Source of the DNA: Bacteroidota bacterium
GTDB lineage: Bacteria > Bacteroidota > Bacteroidia > Flavobacteriales > Flavobacteriaceae
Direction: 5' to 3'
Length of the DNA: 33,076 nucleotides
NCBI GenBank assembly: GCA_947447375.1
Contig: CANFJB010000017.1
Location: 1-33,076 of the forward strand
This document shows, one piece after another, positions 7,671 through 16,298 of this stretch; position 1 is the stretch's first letter, and every line of letters starts with the position of its first letter. The position numbers and the translations under genes are program-made. The notes beneath the pieces are model-generated. The model was not told the DNA's origin. It saw nothing but the letters and a program-made list of their open reading frames with translations, and ran no database searches.

Positions 7671-8183
7671 ATGAGTTATTTAGATATTTTTCTCGGCGGA
7701 TTATTAATTTACGGATTTGTTCGTGGTTTTTGGAATGGTTTTTTCATTGAATTGGCCTCTTTTGTTTCGCTTTTACTTGGAATTTATGTTGCAATTAAAT
7801 TCTCGTATTTAATGAAGTCGATTGTAGCAAGTCATGTTTCTTGGAATCCTAAAACAGTTCAAATTGTCGCTTTTATTATCACTTTTATTTTGGTAGTCAT
7901 TGGAATTTCGTTTCTGGCAAAATTTCTTACCAAAATGGCAAATTTAGCTAGCTTGGGAATTGTAAATAAAGTAATGGGAAGTGTTTTTGGACTTTTAAAA
8001 ATGATATTAATGCTGAGTGTACTTTTGAGCTTATTTCAAAAAATTAATTTTGATTACACTTTTGCTGCTAAATCGACTATTGATAATTCCTATTTTTTCA
8101 ATCCAATAAAGAAAACAGCCGAAATAATTTACCCTTCAATTGAAGAATGGTATAAGGAAATTAAAGTGAAATCTATAAAATAA
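7671..8183 (+). CDS. CvpA family membrane protein
   Basis: A 170-residue inner-membrane protein with four predicted hydrophobic helices (about 4-20, 22-46, 63-86 and 96-122), a charged C-terminal tail, and the family-typical FLGGLLIYGFVRGFWNGF start. CvpA in E. coli is linked to colicin V production and envelope-stress or bile tolerance; the molecular function is not settled. The gene is monocistronic and convergent with batE, with only 3 bp between the stops. Confidence 0.88.
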   Translation: MSYLDIFLGGLLIYGFVRGFWNGFFIELASFVSLLLGIYVAIKFSYLMKSIVASHVSWNPKTVQIVAFIITFILVVIGISFLAKFLTKMANLASLGIVNKVMGSVFGLLKMILMLSVLLSLFQKINFDYTFAAKSTIDNSYFFNPIKKTAEIIYPSIEEWYKEIKVKSIK

Positions 8184-8186
8184 ACC

Positions 8187-8930
8187 TTACTTCAATCTCT
8201 TTATTGCGCTGTTTTCAATCCAACCTTCGTTACCATCTGTAAGTTGGATTTTGTTCCAATTATCAAGTGTTTCCATGATATAAACTTTGGTTCCTTCGTG
8301 CAACATAAAAGCATCCGCAGCGCCAACTTTAGGCTCGCTTTTCACCGATACCACTTCTGAAAATACAATAGCAGGCTGGTCGTTATTGAATTGATTTTTT
8401 TCAAAAATAGCGGAAAAAACACTAACTAATAAAAGTAACATTACAACAAACATTCCCAGGAAAAACAATCTTTTTGAAACGGTGATTTGTGAGAAATAAT
8501 AACCAACAAAAAACAACAAAAATACCATTGATAATCCAACAGTTATTCCACCCCAAGTATTGTAATGAAAGGTGTTAGTGAAATCCTGAATTACTTTATT
8601 GAAACCCACTTTTTCAACTGTTTTTATATCGTCAATTTGGAGTTTTTGCGCAAATTTAAGGTTGTTTTGAATTTCAATATCGTCAGGATTTAGCAATAAT
8701 GCCTTTTCGTAATTGTAAATCGAAGGAGCCACTTTATTCAATTTGTAATAGCAATTCCCAATGTTAAAATACAATTCCGCCGATTGTTTATTTGAAGACA
8801 ATTCAGTTTCGTAAGCTTTAATTGCTTCTTGGTATTTCCCTTTTTGATACAACGCATTCCCATTTTCAAAGCCTTTTTGGGCAAAGAAAACTTGCGTTGT
8901 AAGTAAAAATATATAAATTAAATTCTTCAT
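8187..8930 (-). CDS. batE: BatE: TPR and SH3-like membrane protein
   Basis: A 247-residue protein and the last gene of the bat operon. Residues 1-17 are a signal peptide (cleavage near FFAQ). TPR repeats span about 20-100 (ALYQKGKYQEAIKAYE, ELYFNIGNCYYKLN). Two membrane helices follow (about 127-148 and 154-176), and a C-terminal bacterial SH3-like domain covers 185-246 (VKSEPKV...GTKVYIMETLDNWNKIQLTDGNEGWI). This architecture matches the BatE component of the Bacteroides aerotolerance system, where Bat proteins are thought to assemble at the inner membrane facing the periplasm. A 115-bp spacer separates it from batD. Confidence 0.9.
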   Translation of the reverse strand: MKNLIYIFLLTTQVFFAQKGFENGNALYQKGKYQEAIKAYETELSSNKQSAELYFNIGNCYYKLNKVAPSIYNYEKALLLNPDDIEIQNNLKFAQKLQIDDIKTVEKVGFNKVIQDFTNTFHYNTWGGITVGLSMVFLLFFVGYYFSQITVSKRLFFLGMFVVMLLLLVSVFSAIFEKNQFNNDQPAIVFSEVVSVKSEPKVGAADAFMLHEGTKVYIMETLDNWNKIQLTDGNEGWIENSAIKRLK

Positions 8931-8969
8931 TTTGTGTTTTTTAACTGCTATTCTAACTTCTTTTTAATT

Positions 8970-9041
8970 TAAAATTAGTGCCAATTAGTGTAATTCTTGA
9001 CTAACTTTTTTTAAAAAATCTTTGTGCCTTTTTGTGGTTCA
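8970..9041 (-). repeat. Extragenic repeat-like spacer between batD and batE
   Basis: The spacer contains aattagtg twice 10 bp apart (8973-8991) followed by tttgtgcctttttgtggtt (9011-9029). From memory, strings of this kind recur between genes in many Bacteroidota genomes. No protein is encoded. I could not confirm copy number from one window. Confidence 0.35.
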
Positions 9042-9045
9042 AAGT

Positions 9046-10800
9046 TTAAACAATTTGCTTTTCTAATTCTGAAATAATTGCCACTGCTTTATCATAATCT
9101 TGTTGAATTGCAGTGCTTGTTGAAGGCGCATACCTTGCAAATTCACAGTTTTCCGTCAGATTAATAAATGCCGATATTGACTCAGGATTGGCTTTTCTTT
9201 CCAATAAAATTTCACTGATTTTTTCCTTACTCATTTCAGAAGTTTCAATGTTTATTTTGGCTTTTAAGAAATTGTGCATCGCCTTTTCTAAAGCAATGTA
9301 AAACGGCTCTTTGTTTCCAATTTCTTTTTGAGCTTCTGATAAATATTTCTTAGCTAGTTTGTTTGATAATTTAATTTTGTTACCAGCAATATCGCCATCA
9401 ATTGCTTCTTTTTTCTTCTTGAAAATAACAATAATTGGAATACATAAAAATGGTAATAGCGTAAACAAGTAAAACAATGTCGATCCATAAAAATCGCTTT
9501 GTTTCATGGAAATCAAATCTGTTTTAAGTTTGATAAATTTGAATTGCGCCGAACTTAATACTGCCGCCTTTTTTGTGTCGGATGTTGCTGCAACTGAATT
9601 ATCACCTGCGTTTGGACCTTCCAAAACATTGATCATAATTTCAGGAGAAGTAACCGTTTTATAACTTTGAGAACCCAAATCAAAATAGGTAAAAGTCATC
9701 GGTTTTATTGGGTATTTCCCTTTGAATTGTGGGATAATTGCGTATTTATCAGAAATTCTACCTGTCATTCCTGAAAGTGGCGTAGAAACTTGTTCGCTAT
9801 GAACGGGGTCGTACATTTCCAATGCTGTTGGAACAATTGGTTTAGGTAAATTAAACAATTTTAAGTTTCCTGTTCCTGAAACACTAACATCTAAATCCAG
9901 ACTTTCTCCTGATTTAATATTTGTTTTGGAAGGAGTTACTTTAAAGGCAAGTCGACCAACGGCTCCAGAAAAATCTGCCGGTTTTCCTGCTTCTGGAAGT
10001 GCTTTCACGTTGATGGTTTTTGCACCAGCAGAAACTCTTTTGTGATCTTCAACCAAAAGAACTTGACCAAAAATATTACGACGATTCGAAGGCAATTGTA
10101 CATCAACATCCAATGAAAGCGGCTCAATTACTAATTTACCTGATTTTTGAGGATATAAAACTGTTTTACGAAGAGTTACAAATCGGTATTTTTCACCGTT
10201 GTACCTGCCTTCTTCAGCTACTAATTGTTTGATATCAATATTCTGACTCCAAAAATCGTTGTACTTTGGTTTGTCTAATTCTCTCCAATTCGTAATTCCA
10301 ATATTATAGCTAAAATAGATTTTATAAACCACCGTTATTGGCTCATTTAAATACGGATTTGTTTTTGAAATTTCGGCTACTAAATGCAACGATTCGTCTG
10401 CAGAAACCTGAGAATCGTTTGGGTCTCTAGGTTGTTCAACAGCGGCAGTAACAGTAATTTTTATTGGTGAAGTTTTATAAATTTGTCCTCGAATATCAAT
10501 AGAAGCTTGACGAATTACCAGCGTTCCTTTTTGCATAGGCAATAAGAAATAGGAATACGTTTTATTGAACGAACTTCTACCATTTATCCAGGATTGACTT
10601 ACTTGTTGGCTTGGACCAGCAACAATTTTAAACCCTTCAAAATTGGGAGGGGTAAAGTTATCACCGTCGTCATTCATCGTGAAATCTATACGAAGTCTTT
10701 CGTTTAATCCAAGAGTTTGTTTGCTGACTTTAGCCTCAAATTGTACTTGAGCTATCATCGCTTGAAAACTTAAGAATAATAGAATTAAATATCTTTTCAT
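9046..10800 (-). CDS. batD: BatD: aerotolerance beta-rich membrane protein
   Basis: A 584-residue protein. It has a signal peptide (1-17, AMIAQ), then a long extracytoplasmic region of Ig-like beta sandwiches (about 18-420) typical of the BatD/oxygen-tolerance family. One membrane helix lies at about 440-460 (LFYLFTLLPFLCIPIIVIF), ending in KKKK, and the C-terminal domain is cytosolic and helical (about 470-584). The order moxR-...-batA-batB-batC-batD-batE is that of Bacteroides and other Bacteroidota. It probably scaffolds the von Willebrand A proteins in the membrane; the molecular function is not established. Confidence 0.92.
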   Translation of the reverse strand: MKRYLILLFLSFQAMIAQVQFEAKVSKQTLGLNERLRIDFTMNDDGDNFTPPNFEGFKIVAGPSQQVSQSWINGRSSFNKTYSYFLLPMQKGTLVIRQASIDIRGQIYKTSPIKITVTAAVEQPRDPNDSQVSADESLHLVAEISKTNPYLNEPITVVYKIYFSYNIGITNWRELDKPKYNDFWSQNIDIKQLVAEEGRYNGEKYRFVTLRKTVLYPQKSGKLVIEPLSLDVDVQLPSNRRNIFGQVLLVEDHKRVSAGAKTINVKALPEAGKPADFSGAVGRLAFKVTPSKTNIKSGESLDLDVSVSGTGNLKLFNLPKPIVPTALEMYDPVHSEQVSTPLSGMTGRISDKYAIIPQFKGKYPIKPMTFTYFDLGSQSYKTVTSPEIMINVLEGPNAGDNSVAATSDTKKAAVLSSAQFKFIKLKTDLISMKQSDFYGSTLFYLFTLLPFLCIPIIVIFKKKKEAIDGDIAGNKIKLSNKLAKKYLSEAQKEIGNKEPFYIALEKAMHNFLKAKINIETSEMSKEKISEILLERKANPESISAFINLTENCEFARYAPSTSTAIQQDYDKAVAIISELEKQIV

Positions 10801-10853
10801 TACTTGTTTAATCGTTTAATCTTTGAAATGTTTATTTTTTTAATCGGTTAATC

Positions 10854-10909
10854 GTTGAATTGTTTATTTGCTTAGTCTCTGTTTCAGTTATACAAATAAA
10901 CGAATCAAC
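10854..10909 (-). repeat. Imperfect inverted repeat between batC and batD
   Basis: The 16-bp arms at 10854-10869 and 10894-10909 match in 14 of 16 positions across a 24-nt loop. The spacer also has tttaatcg-like short repeats (10808-10858). It lies between two operon genes and lacks a clear U-tract, so an mRNA-stability or partial-attenuation hairpin is more likely than a terminator. Confidence 0.45.
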
Positions 10910-10923
10910 ACCTAAACCAATTA

Positions 10924-11664
10924 TTACCAATCTTTCTCTGTTTGAATTGGTTTGCCCTTCACTTTTTTGGCATTTACTTTATCTTGAATTTTCTTTTCTT
11001 CATTATTTACAGCGTCTAATAAATTTTGAACGCGTTCTTTTTGGATTCCTCCGGGTTTAGGTTTTGGCTGTCCGTCGGGATTGTTTTTTTGATCGTTTTT
11101 ATTTTTTTGGTCTCCGTCTTTCTTATCGTCTTTTTTCTTGTCGTCCTTCTTCTCGTCTTTTTTGTCTTTTTTATCGTCTTTCTTTTTGTCGTCCTTTTTC
11201 TTATCCTTCTTGTCTTTTTTATCGTCTTTTTTCGGAGGGTTGTTCTTCAGCATTTTTTTTGCTAAGGCAAAATTATACCTCGTTTCTTCATCATTTGGAT
11301 TATTTCTCAAGGCGTTTTTATAGGCTTCAACAGCTGCAGAATAATTTTTTTCTTTCATGTAAACATTCCCTGAATTATGAAATGCCTTGTGCTTTTCTGG
11401 TCTTACAGTGGAATTTTTTATAGCATTTTCATAAGAGAATAAGGCTTCTGTGTTATTGTTCTGTTTGTAAATAGCATTTCCTAAATTATATGCCGAAATG
11501 GATTTTTTAGGATTATTAGAAAGTGAAATTCGATATTCAGCTTCAGCATCAGCATATTTTTTATCAGCAAATTCATCATTTGCTTTAGGCAAATGAAAAT
11601 CCTTTTCTTGAGCGAAAATTGCAAAAGAAAACAAGATAAAACTATATAATATTAATTTCTTCAT
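10924..11664 (-). CDS. batC: BatC: TPR protein with Lys/Asp-rich tract
   Basis: A 246-residue exported protein. The signal peptide is at 1-19 (IFAQE). TPR repeats occupy about 24-135 (AEAEYRISLSNNPKKSISAYNLGNAIYKQ, VYMKEKNYSAAVEAYKNALRNNPND). A striking low-complexity tract of Lys and Asp covers residues 145-183 (nt 11116-11232), followed by an Asn/Gln/Pro-rich stretch and a short conserved C-terminus around ERVQNLLDAVNNEEKKIQ. TPR plus charged tail is typical of BatC. Its start overlaps the batB stop by 1 bp, which indicates translational coupling. Confidence 0.92.
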   Translation of the reverse strand: MKKLILYSFILFSFAIFAQEKDFHLPKANDEFADKKYADAEAEYRISLSNNPKKSISAYNLGNAIYKQNNNTEALFSYENAIKNSTVRPEKHKAFHNSGNVYMKEKNYSAAVEAYKNALRNNPNDEETRYNFALAKKMLKNNPPKKDDKKDKKDKKKDDKKKDDKKDKKDEKKDDKKKDDKKDGDQKNKNDQKNNPDGQPKPKPGGIQKERVQNLLDAVNNEEKKIQDKVNAKKVKGKPIQTEKDW

Positions 11665-12701
11665 TATGCTTTTTCATTAAATAAATTCAACTTTTTCAAC
11701 CATTCTGTTTTTTTCTCCAAAAAGAAAACATCTAAAAACAATAGAAAAAATGCCATTCCTACAAACCATTGGAATTGCGAATTATAATCGGTGAATTGCT
11801 GTGCTTCAAACTCCGTTTTTTCAATATTATCCAAAGCCTTTTTAATATATTCTAAAACTTCTTTGGTGTTATTTCCATTAATATAACCGCCTTTGGTGTT
11901 TTTTGAAATCACTTTCAAGCTTTCTTCATTCAATTTTGTAACTACAACTTCATTGTTTTGGTCCCTTTTAAAACTCAAAACTCTGCCATTTTCTTTTAAT
12001 GGAATTGGACCGCCTTTTGGAGTTCCAACACCGATAGTAATGATTTTTAATCCTAATTTACTAGCTTCTTCAGCAGCATCAATAGCGCCTTCAGAATGGT
12101 CTTCCCCATCAGAAATCAGAATTAATAATTTGCTCGTTTTCTTATCATCATCAAAATAAGTTGAAGATAATTTTATGGCTTCATCCAATGACGTTCCTTG
12201 TGAAGAAACCATTGTTGGATTCATACTTTGTAAAAACATTTTTGCCACACCATAATCAGTTGTAATTGGTAAAACCGGAAATGCGCTACCAGCGTAGGCT
12301 ACAATTCCAATTCTATCGCCCACTAATTGATTGATGATTTGCGATACAATTTGCTTACTTTTTTCCAATCTACTTGGAGCAACATCTTCGCAAAGCATAC
12401 TTTTTGAAACGTCAACTGCAAATACAATATCAATCCCTTCCCGTTTTACGGTCTCCGATTTTGTTCCGATTTTTGGATTAACCAAACCGATAACCAAACA
12501 GGCGAAAGCAAGTGTTAAAACAACAAATTTAAGCCCAGTTTTAAATCCGGAACTTTCAGGGCTTAGTTTTTTTACCATTTCTAAATCACCAAATTCTTGT
12601 TGTTTTTTCCTTTTCCAATATAAATTGAATAGAAATACCACAACCAAAATTGGAATGATAATCAATAAAGGCAAATATTTTTTTTCGTCTAATTCGTACA
12701 T
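11664..12701 (-). CDS. batB: BatB: von Willebrand A domain membrane protein
   Basis: A 345-residue protein. Membrane helices are at about 10-28, 57-74 and 311-328. The extracytoplasmic VWA domain (about 90-295) has an intact MIDAS: Asp97-x-Ser99-x-Ser101 (DVSKS), Thr170 (QGTS) and Asp198 (ISDGEDHS), so it should bind a divalent metal. BatA and BatB are paralogous VWA proteins thought to form a hetero-complex in the Bat system, which is linked to aerotolerance in Bacteroides. The gene starts 38 bp after batA and overlaps batC by 1 bp. Confidence 0.95.
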   Translation of the reverse strand: MYELDEKKYLPLLIIIPILVVVFLFNLYWKRKKQQEFGDLEMVKKLSPESSGFKTGLKFVVLTLAFACLVIGLVNPKIGTKSETVKREGIDIVFAVDVSKSMLCEDVAPSRLEKSKQIVSQIINQLVGDRIGIVAYAGSAFPVLPITTDYGVAKMFLQSMNPTMVSSQGTSLDEAIKLSSTYFDDDKKTSKLLILISDGEDHSEGAIDAAEEASKLGLKIITIGVGTPKGGPIPLKENGRVLSFKRDQNNEVVVTKLNEESLKVISKNTKGGYINGNNTKEVLEYIKKALDNIEKTEFEAQQFTDYNSQFQWFVGMAFFLLFLDVFFLEKKTEWLKKLNLFNEKA

Positions 12702-12739
12702 ATATTTTTCTTAAATACCAATTTCTTTATGATATCAAA

Positions 12740-13732
12740 TTATATAAAACTTCTAAAAAGCGTGTTTCGTAATCCTAATTCTAACAATAATAATAACCCA
12801 GCAAAAATTGCAAAAGGTCTGTATTTTTCATCGTAATCATAGAATTTTAACTCCTGAATTTCAGTTGTTTCTAATTTGTTAATCTCATTATAAATTGACT
12901 CTAACTTTTGATTACTATAAGCGCGGAAATATTTCCCACCTGTATTTTTCGCTATTGATCGAAGTAATGCCTCGTCAATTTCCACTTTCATCATTCGGAA
13001 CAAAAACTGTCCGTTTGGAGCAATTGCATATGGGAAATCGGCCATTCCGTTAGATCCAATTCCAATTGTATACACTTTAATTCCGTATTGTTGTGCAATA
13101 TCTGAAGCTGTTTGAGGTTCAATAAAACCTGAATTATTTACCCCATCGGTCATTAAAATCACAATTTTACTTTTTGCTTTGCTGTCTTTCAAACGATTAA
13201 TTGCCGTGGTTAATCCCATTCCAATTCCAGTTCCGTCCTGAAGTACATTGTCGTATTTTATACTTCTAATCGCGTCCATAACCACCGCTTTATCACTTGT
13301 TACGGGACATTTTGTATAGGCCTCAGAAGCGTAAACTACCAATCCAATTCGGTCGTTTGGTCTTCCTTTTACAAAGTTCTCAGCAACATCCTTCAAGGCT
13401 TCCATTCGGTTGGGCTTGAAATCTTTGGCCAACATACTTCCTGAAACGTCCACCGACATTACAATATCAATTCCTTTAGTCGTTTTCGTTTTGCTACTTA
13501 CATCAACTGTTCTTGGGCGCGCCATGGCAATAATTAAAGAGCTTAACGCCAATATTCGAAATACAAATAACATCGGTTTTAATTTTGTCAAAACAGATTT
13601 TGAATTCTTAAAACCTTTTATAGAACTAATTTTCAAAGTGGCCGTTTGTTCCTTTCTTTTCCATATTTGCCAAGCAATAACAACTGGAATTAAGATAAAA
13701 AGCCAGAAAAATTCGGGATTTAGAAAAGTCAT
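12740..13732 (-). CDS. batA: BatA: von Willebrand A domain membrane protein
   Basis: About 330 residues from the chosen start. It has two N-terminal helices (about 8-24 and 55-70) and a VWA domain with intact MIDAS residues Asp95-x-Ser97-x-Ser99 (DVSGS), Thr168 and Asp196 (MTDGVNNSG), plus a C-terminal helix (about 308-322). I chose ATG 13732, which encodes MTFLNPEFFW and lies 1 bp after the stop of the upstream gene; ATGs at 13741 and 13765 would overlap that gene by 8 and 32 bp. It is a paralogue of BatB and a likely complex partner. Confidence 0.93.
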   Translation of the reverse strand: MTFLNPEFFWLFILIPVVIAWQIWKRKEQTATLKISSIKGFKNSKSVLTKLKPMLFVFRILALSSLIIAMARPRTVDVSSKTKTTKGIDIVMSVDVSGSMLAKDFKPNRMEALKDVAENFVKGRPNDRIGLVVYASEAYTKCPVTSDKAVVMDAIRSIKYDNVLQDGTGIGMGLTTAINRLKDSKAKSKIVILMTDGVNNSGFIEPQTASDIAQQYGIKVYTIGIGSNGMADFPYAIAPNGQFLFRMMKVEIDEALLRSIAKNTGGKYFRAYSNQKLESIYNEINKLETTEIQELKFYDYDEKYRPFAIFAGLLLLLELGLRNTLFRSFI

Positions 13733-13733
13733 C

Positions 13734-15353
13734 TTATTCATTGTTTTCGCCTTTTTTAAATTCAACTGAATTAATCACTCTTTCTGAAATTTGTTCTGCG
13801 TATTTATCACCTTCTTCATGGAATAAAATCACTTGTTGGTAACCGCCATTTTCTTTAAATAAGAGTATTTCAAAATACAACTTAACACTGCTTTTTAATA
13901 CTGGATCTAGCAATACCATGGTTCCAAAACCTTTCAATCCAGTAATTCCCATTTTAGTTTGGAATTCTTCTTGTTTTAAAACAACATTTTGCCCTCTAAA
14001 TCCATTTACAGTTCCTTCTAAACCTTTTTGTAGGTCGTAATCTAATTCTTGTTTTGGCGTCGCTGTTGCTAATGCGATGTAGAAGTTACTTTGCAAACTA
14101 CCGTAAGTAAACACACTAGCTTCTTTAAGAATTTTTGTAACTTCAGCTGGAAATTGTTTAGAAGCATCAATCCTAGTTAGCACTTTTGGAGTTTCAATAT
14201 ACATCTTTGGATTACCATATTCGCTCGAAACCCATTGTCCTTCAACTAAATCTTTTGTTGGACTTCCAATAATAGTATCTTTAACGTAATCGAACCCTTT
14301 GGTTACAACCAAGAAAACAAATAAGACTAACAAAGCACCAACTACAAATCCAACAGCGGTTAAAATTCGAGTTCTTTTCTCTTTTTTAAGCTTTTGCAAA
14401 CGACGCATTTCGTCCCATTCTGAAGTGTCTTCTTGTGGTTCAACTTCTATGGGTATGGATTTATCCAATGTTAGAATTGCCTTTTCAATTTTGTTTTTGT
14501 CTTCGGCAATTTCAAAATCTACCGGTCTTGATTTAGCAAATTTTACCAAATCGGCTTGTTTTAAAACGCGCTCAAGATTTTCAAGAGTTTCCGCTGAAAC
14601 CGTCATTTTCTTTTTGATTGAAGCGGCTCTCAAAGCTACAATCAACTCCGAAGTCGTGCTTTCCATAGCTGGAATTTCGATGGCTTCTTCAATATAATTT
14701 CTAGCAATATCGGTCAATTCACTGTAATATTCTTTTACAGCACCCTTTTGCCAAAGCTCCTTCTTTTCAAGGTTTTTTAGTAAAATGGTCGCTCGTTCGA
14801 TTGGACTTTTCAGTTCTTCAACTTCTTCAACTTGCTTGTTTTGGTATTTTTTTATTAGCCAATAAATTAAAGCTCCAAGCCCGAAAATCAATAGAATAAT
14901 TAAAAAATATCTCCAAAAATTACTCAATTGGTATTCCAATTCAGCAATTGGTTTGATATCAAATAATTTTTGTTTTAGGGTATCTACTTTAACATCAGAA
15001 ACTTCTACTAAAATCGAATCTGTAGCAAAAACTTTATTATTGATAAGTACTTTTAAACTCGGAATCACATATTTTCCTGAGTCAAATTGGGTAACCCCAT
15101 ATTTTTTTATAAGATCGTATCTCGCACCATGTTTGATGGTATCAATTACATAAGAACGGATAACTTCCATTTTCCCAAAGTTTTTTAGGGTTGGAAACAC
15201 CACTTTTGCGGCCGTATCAACATTGGTTTTATAAGTCAAGTTGAATTGCGCCCCAATCTTATTTTTCTTAACGTCAATTTTTGTTTCCACTTGCTTTTGC
15301 GCAAATAGAGACATTGAAATTAAAAGGAAAAGTATATAATATTTAATTCTCAT
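13734..15353 (-). CDS. BatD-like membrane protein of the bat operon
   Basis: A 539-residue protein with a signal peptide (1-18, SLFAQ). A periplasmic beta-rich domain follows (about 20-130). The first membrane helix is at 146-167, then come a large helical cytosolic segment (about 170-328) with many charged residues, a second helix at 329-351, and a C-terminal extracytoplasmic domain (about 352-539). The N-terminal beta domain plus helix resembles a shortened BatD. It lies between the DUF58 gene and batA, where Bacteroidota operons often carry a membrane protein of unclear role. Function is inferred only from operon membership. Confidence 0.75.
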   Translation of the reverse strand: MRIKYYILFLLISMSLFAQKQVETKIDVKKNKIGAQFNLTYKTNVDTAAKVVFPTLKNFGKMEVIRSYVIDTIKHGARYDLIKKYGVTQFDSGKYVIPSLKVLINNKVFATDSILVEVSDVKVDTLKQKLFDIKPIAELEYQLSNFWRYFLIILLIFGLGALIYWLIKKYQNKQVEEVEELKSPIERATILLKNLEKKELWQKGAVKEYYSELTDIARNYIEEAIEIPAMESTTSELIVALRAASIKKKMTVSAETLENLERVLKQADLVKFAKSRPVDFEIAEDKNKIEKAILTLDKSIPIEVEPQEDTSEWDEMRRLQKLKKEKRTRILTAVGFVVGALLVLFVFLVVTKGFDYVKDTIIGSPTKDLVEGQWVSSEYGNPKMYIETPKVLTRIDASKQFPAEVTKILKEASVFTYGSLQSNFYIALATATPKQELDYDLQKGLEGTVNGFRGQNVVLKQEEFQTKMGITGLKGFGTMVLLDPVLKSSVKLYFEILLFKENGGYQQVILFHEEGDKYAEQISERVINSVEFKKGENNE

Positions 15354-15358
15354 TATGA

Positions 15359-16222
15359 TTATCGCGACTTAAAATAACTTAATAATTTGGTTACATAACT
15401 TTCATCAACCCTAGTGTTTACAACTCCTGAACCAGATTTTCTAAATGTTTCGATAAAATAATCGACTTTGTTTTGGTATTCTTTTTCGTATTCCATTCGG
15501 ATGGCTTTTGAGCCGGTATTAACCAATTGGGTTTCGCCGGTTTCAGCATCCAACATTGGAACCATCCCAAGATTTGGCAGTTTTTCTTCTCGAATATCAA
15601 AAACTCGAATTCCGGTAATGTCATGTTTTTTAGAAGCAATTTTCAAAGTATGCTCGTATTCCTCCGACATAAAATCAGAAATTAAAAACACAATCGCTTT
15701 CTTTTTTTGAGTTCCAGATAAAAATTTCAGCGCTTGTGAAACGTCTGTTTTATTGCTTTTTGGCTCAAATTCAATCAATTCACGAATGATTCTCAATACG
15801 TGTGATTTTCCTTTTTTTGGAGGGATATACAATTCAATTTGATCAGAAAATAAGATCAAACCTATTTTATCATTATTCTGAGTTGCCGAAAAAGCCATTG
15901 TAGCAGCAATTTCTGTAACGATATCCTTCTTGAATTGGTTTTTAGACCCAAAACTCTCCGAACCAGAAATATCCACCATTAGCATCATGGTTAACTCACG
16001 TTCTTCTTCAAAAACTTTAACGTGGGCTTCGTTATATCTTGCGGTTACATTCCAATCTATAGCACGAATATCATCGCCATATTGGTACTGACGAACCTCA
16101 GAAAAAGTCATCCCGCGTCCCTTAAAAGACGTGTGGTATTCGCCCGAAAAGATGTGATCGCTCAATCTTCGGGTTTTAATTTCTATTTTACGTACTTTTT
16201 TTAATAGTTCTTTGGTATCCAT
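15359..16222 (-). CDS. DUF58 domain protein of the bat operon
   Basis: A 287-residue cytosolic protein from ATG 16222 (MDTKELLKKVRKIEIKTRR). A frame upstream to 16273 exists, but it would translate the repeat-like spacer and is unlikely. The DUF58 signature GRGMTFSEVRQYQYGDDIRAIDW is near residues 35-57. A VWA-like fold follows with DISGS (Asp84, Ser86, Ser88). DUF58 proteins are regularly encoded next to MoxR ATPases and are thought to be their partners. It lies 5 bp from the BatD-like gene, after a 76-bp spacer from moxR that contains an inverted repeat. Confidence 0.92.
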   Translation of the reverse strand: MDTKELLKKVRKIEIKTRRLSDHIFSGEYHTSFKGRGMTFSEVRQYQYGDDIRAIDWNVTARYNEAHVKVFEEERELTMMLMVDISGSESFGSKNQFKKDIVTEIAATMAFSATQNNDKIGLILFSDQIELYIPPKKGKSHVLRIIRELIEFEPKSNKTDVSQALKFLSGTQKKKAIVFLISDFMSEEYEHTLKIASKKHDITGIRVFDIREEKLPNLGMVPMLDAETGETQLVNTGSKAIRMEYEKEYQNKVDYFIETFRKSGSGVVNTRVDESYVTKLLSYFKSR

Positions 16223-16238
16223 TTTGCTTTGGTTGTTG

Positions 16239-16288
16239 GTTATTGGTTGATAGTTTATGGGTTTTCCCAACAACTAACAACCAATAAC
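16239..16288 (-). repeat. Inverted repeat between moxR and the DUF58 gene
   Basis: The 11-bp perfect arms gttattggttg (16239-16249) and caaccaataac (16278-16288) lie across a 28-nt loop, with further partial complementarity outside. It sits in the 76-bp intercistronic spacer. A role in differential expression of moxR versus the downstream bat genes is possible. Confidence 0.5.
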
Positions 16289-16298
16289 TATCAACTAT

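Noticed and set aside
11026..11423. Plus-strand frames rich in Phe, Leu and Ser
   Set aside because: They are the reverse reading of the batC Lys/Asp tract and show no promoter or domain.
16223..16273. Longer N-terminus for the DUF58 protein
   Set aside because: The extra 17 codons are part of the inverted-repeat spacer, whereas ATG 16222 gives the usual N-terminus.
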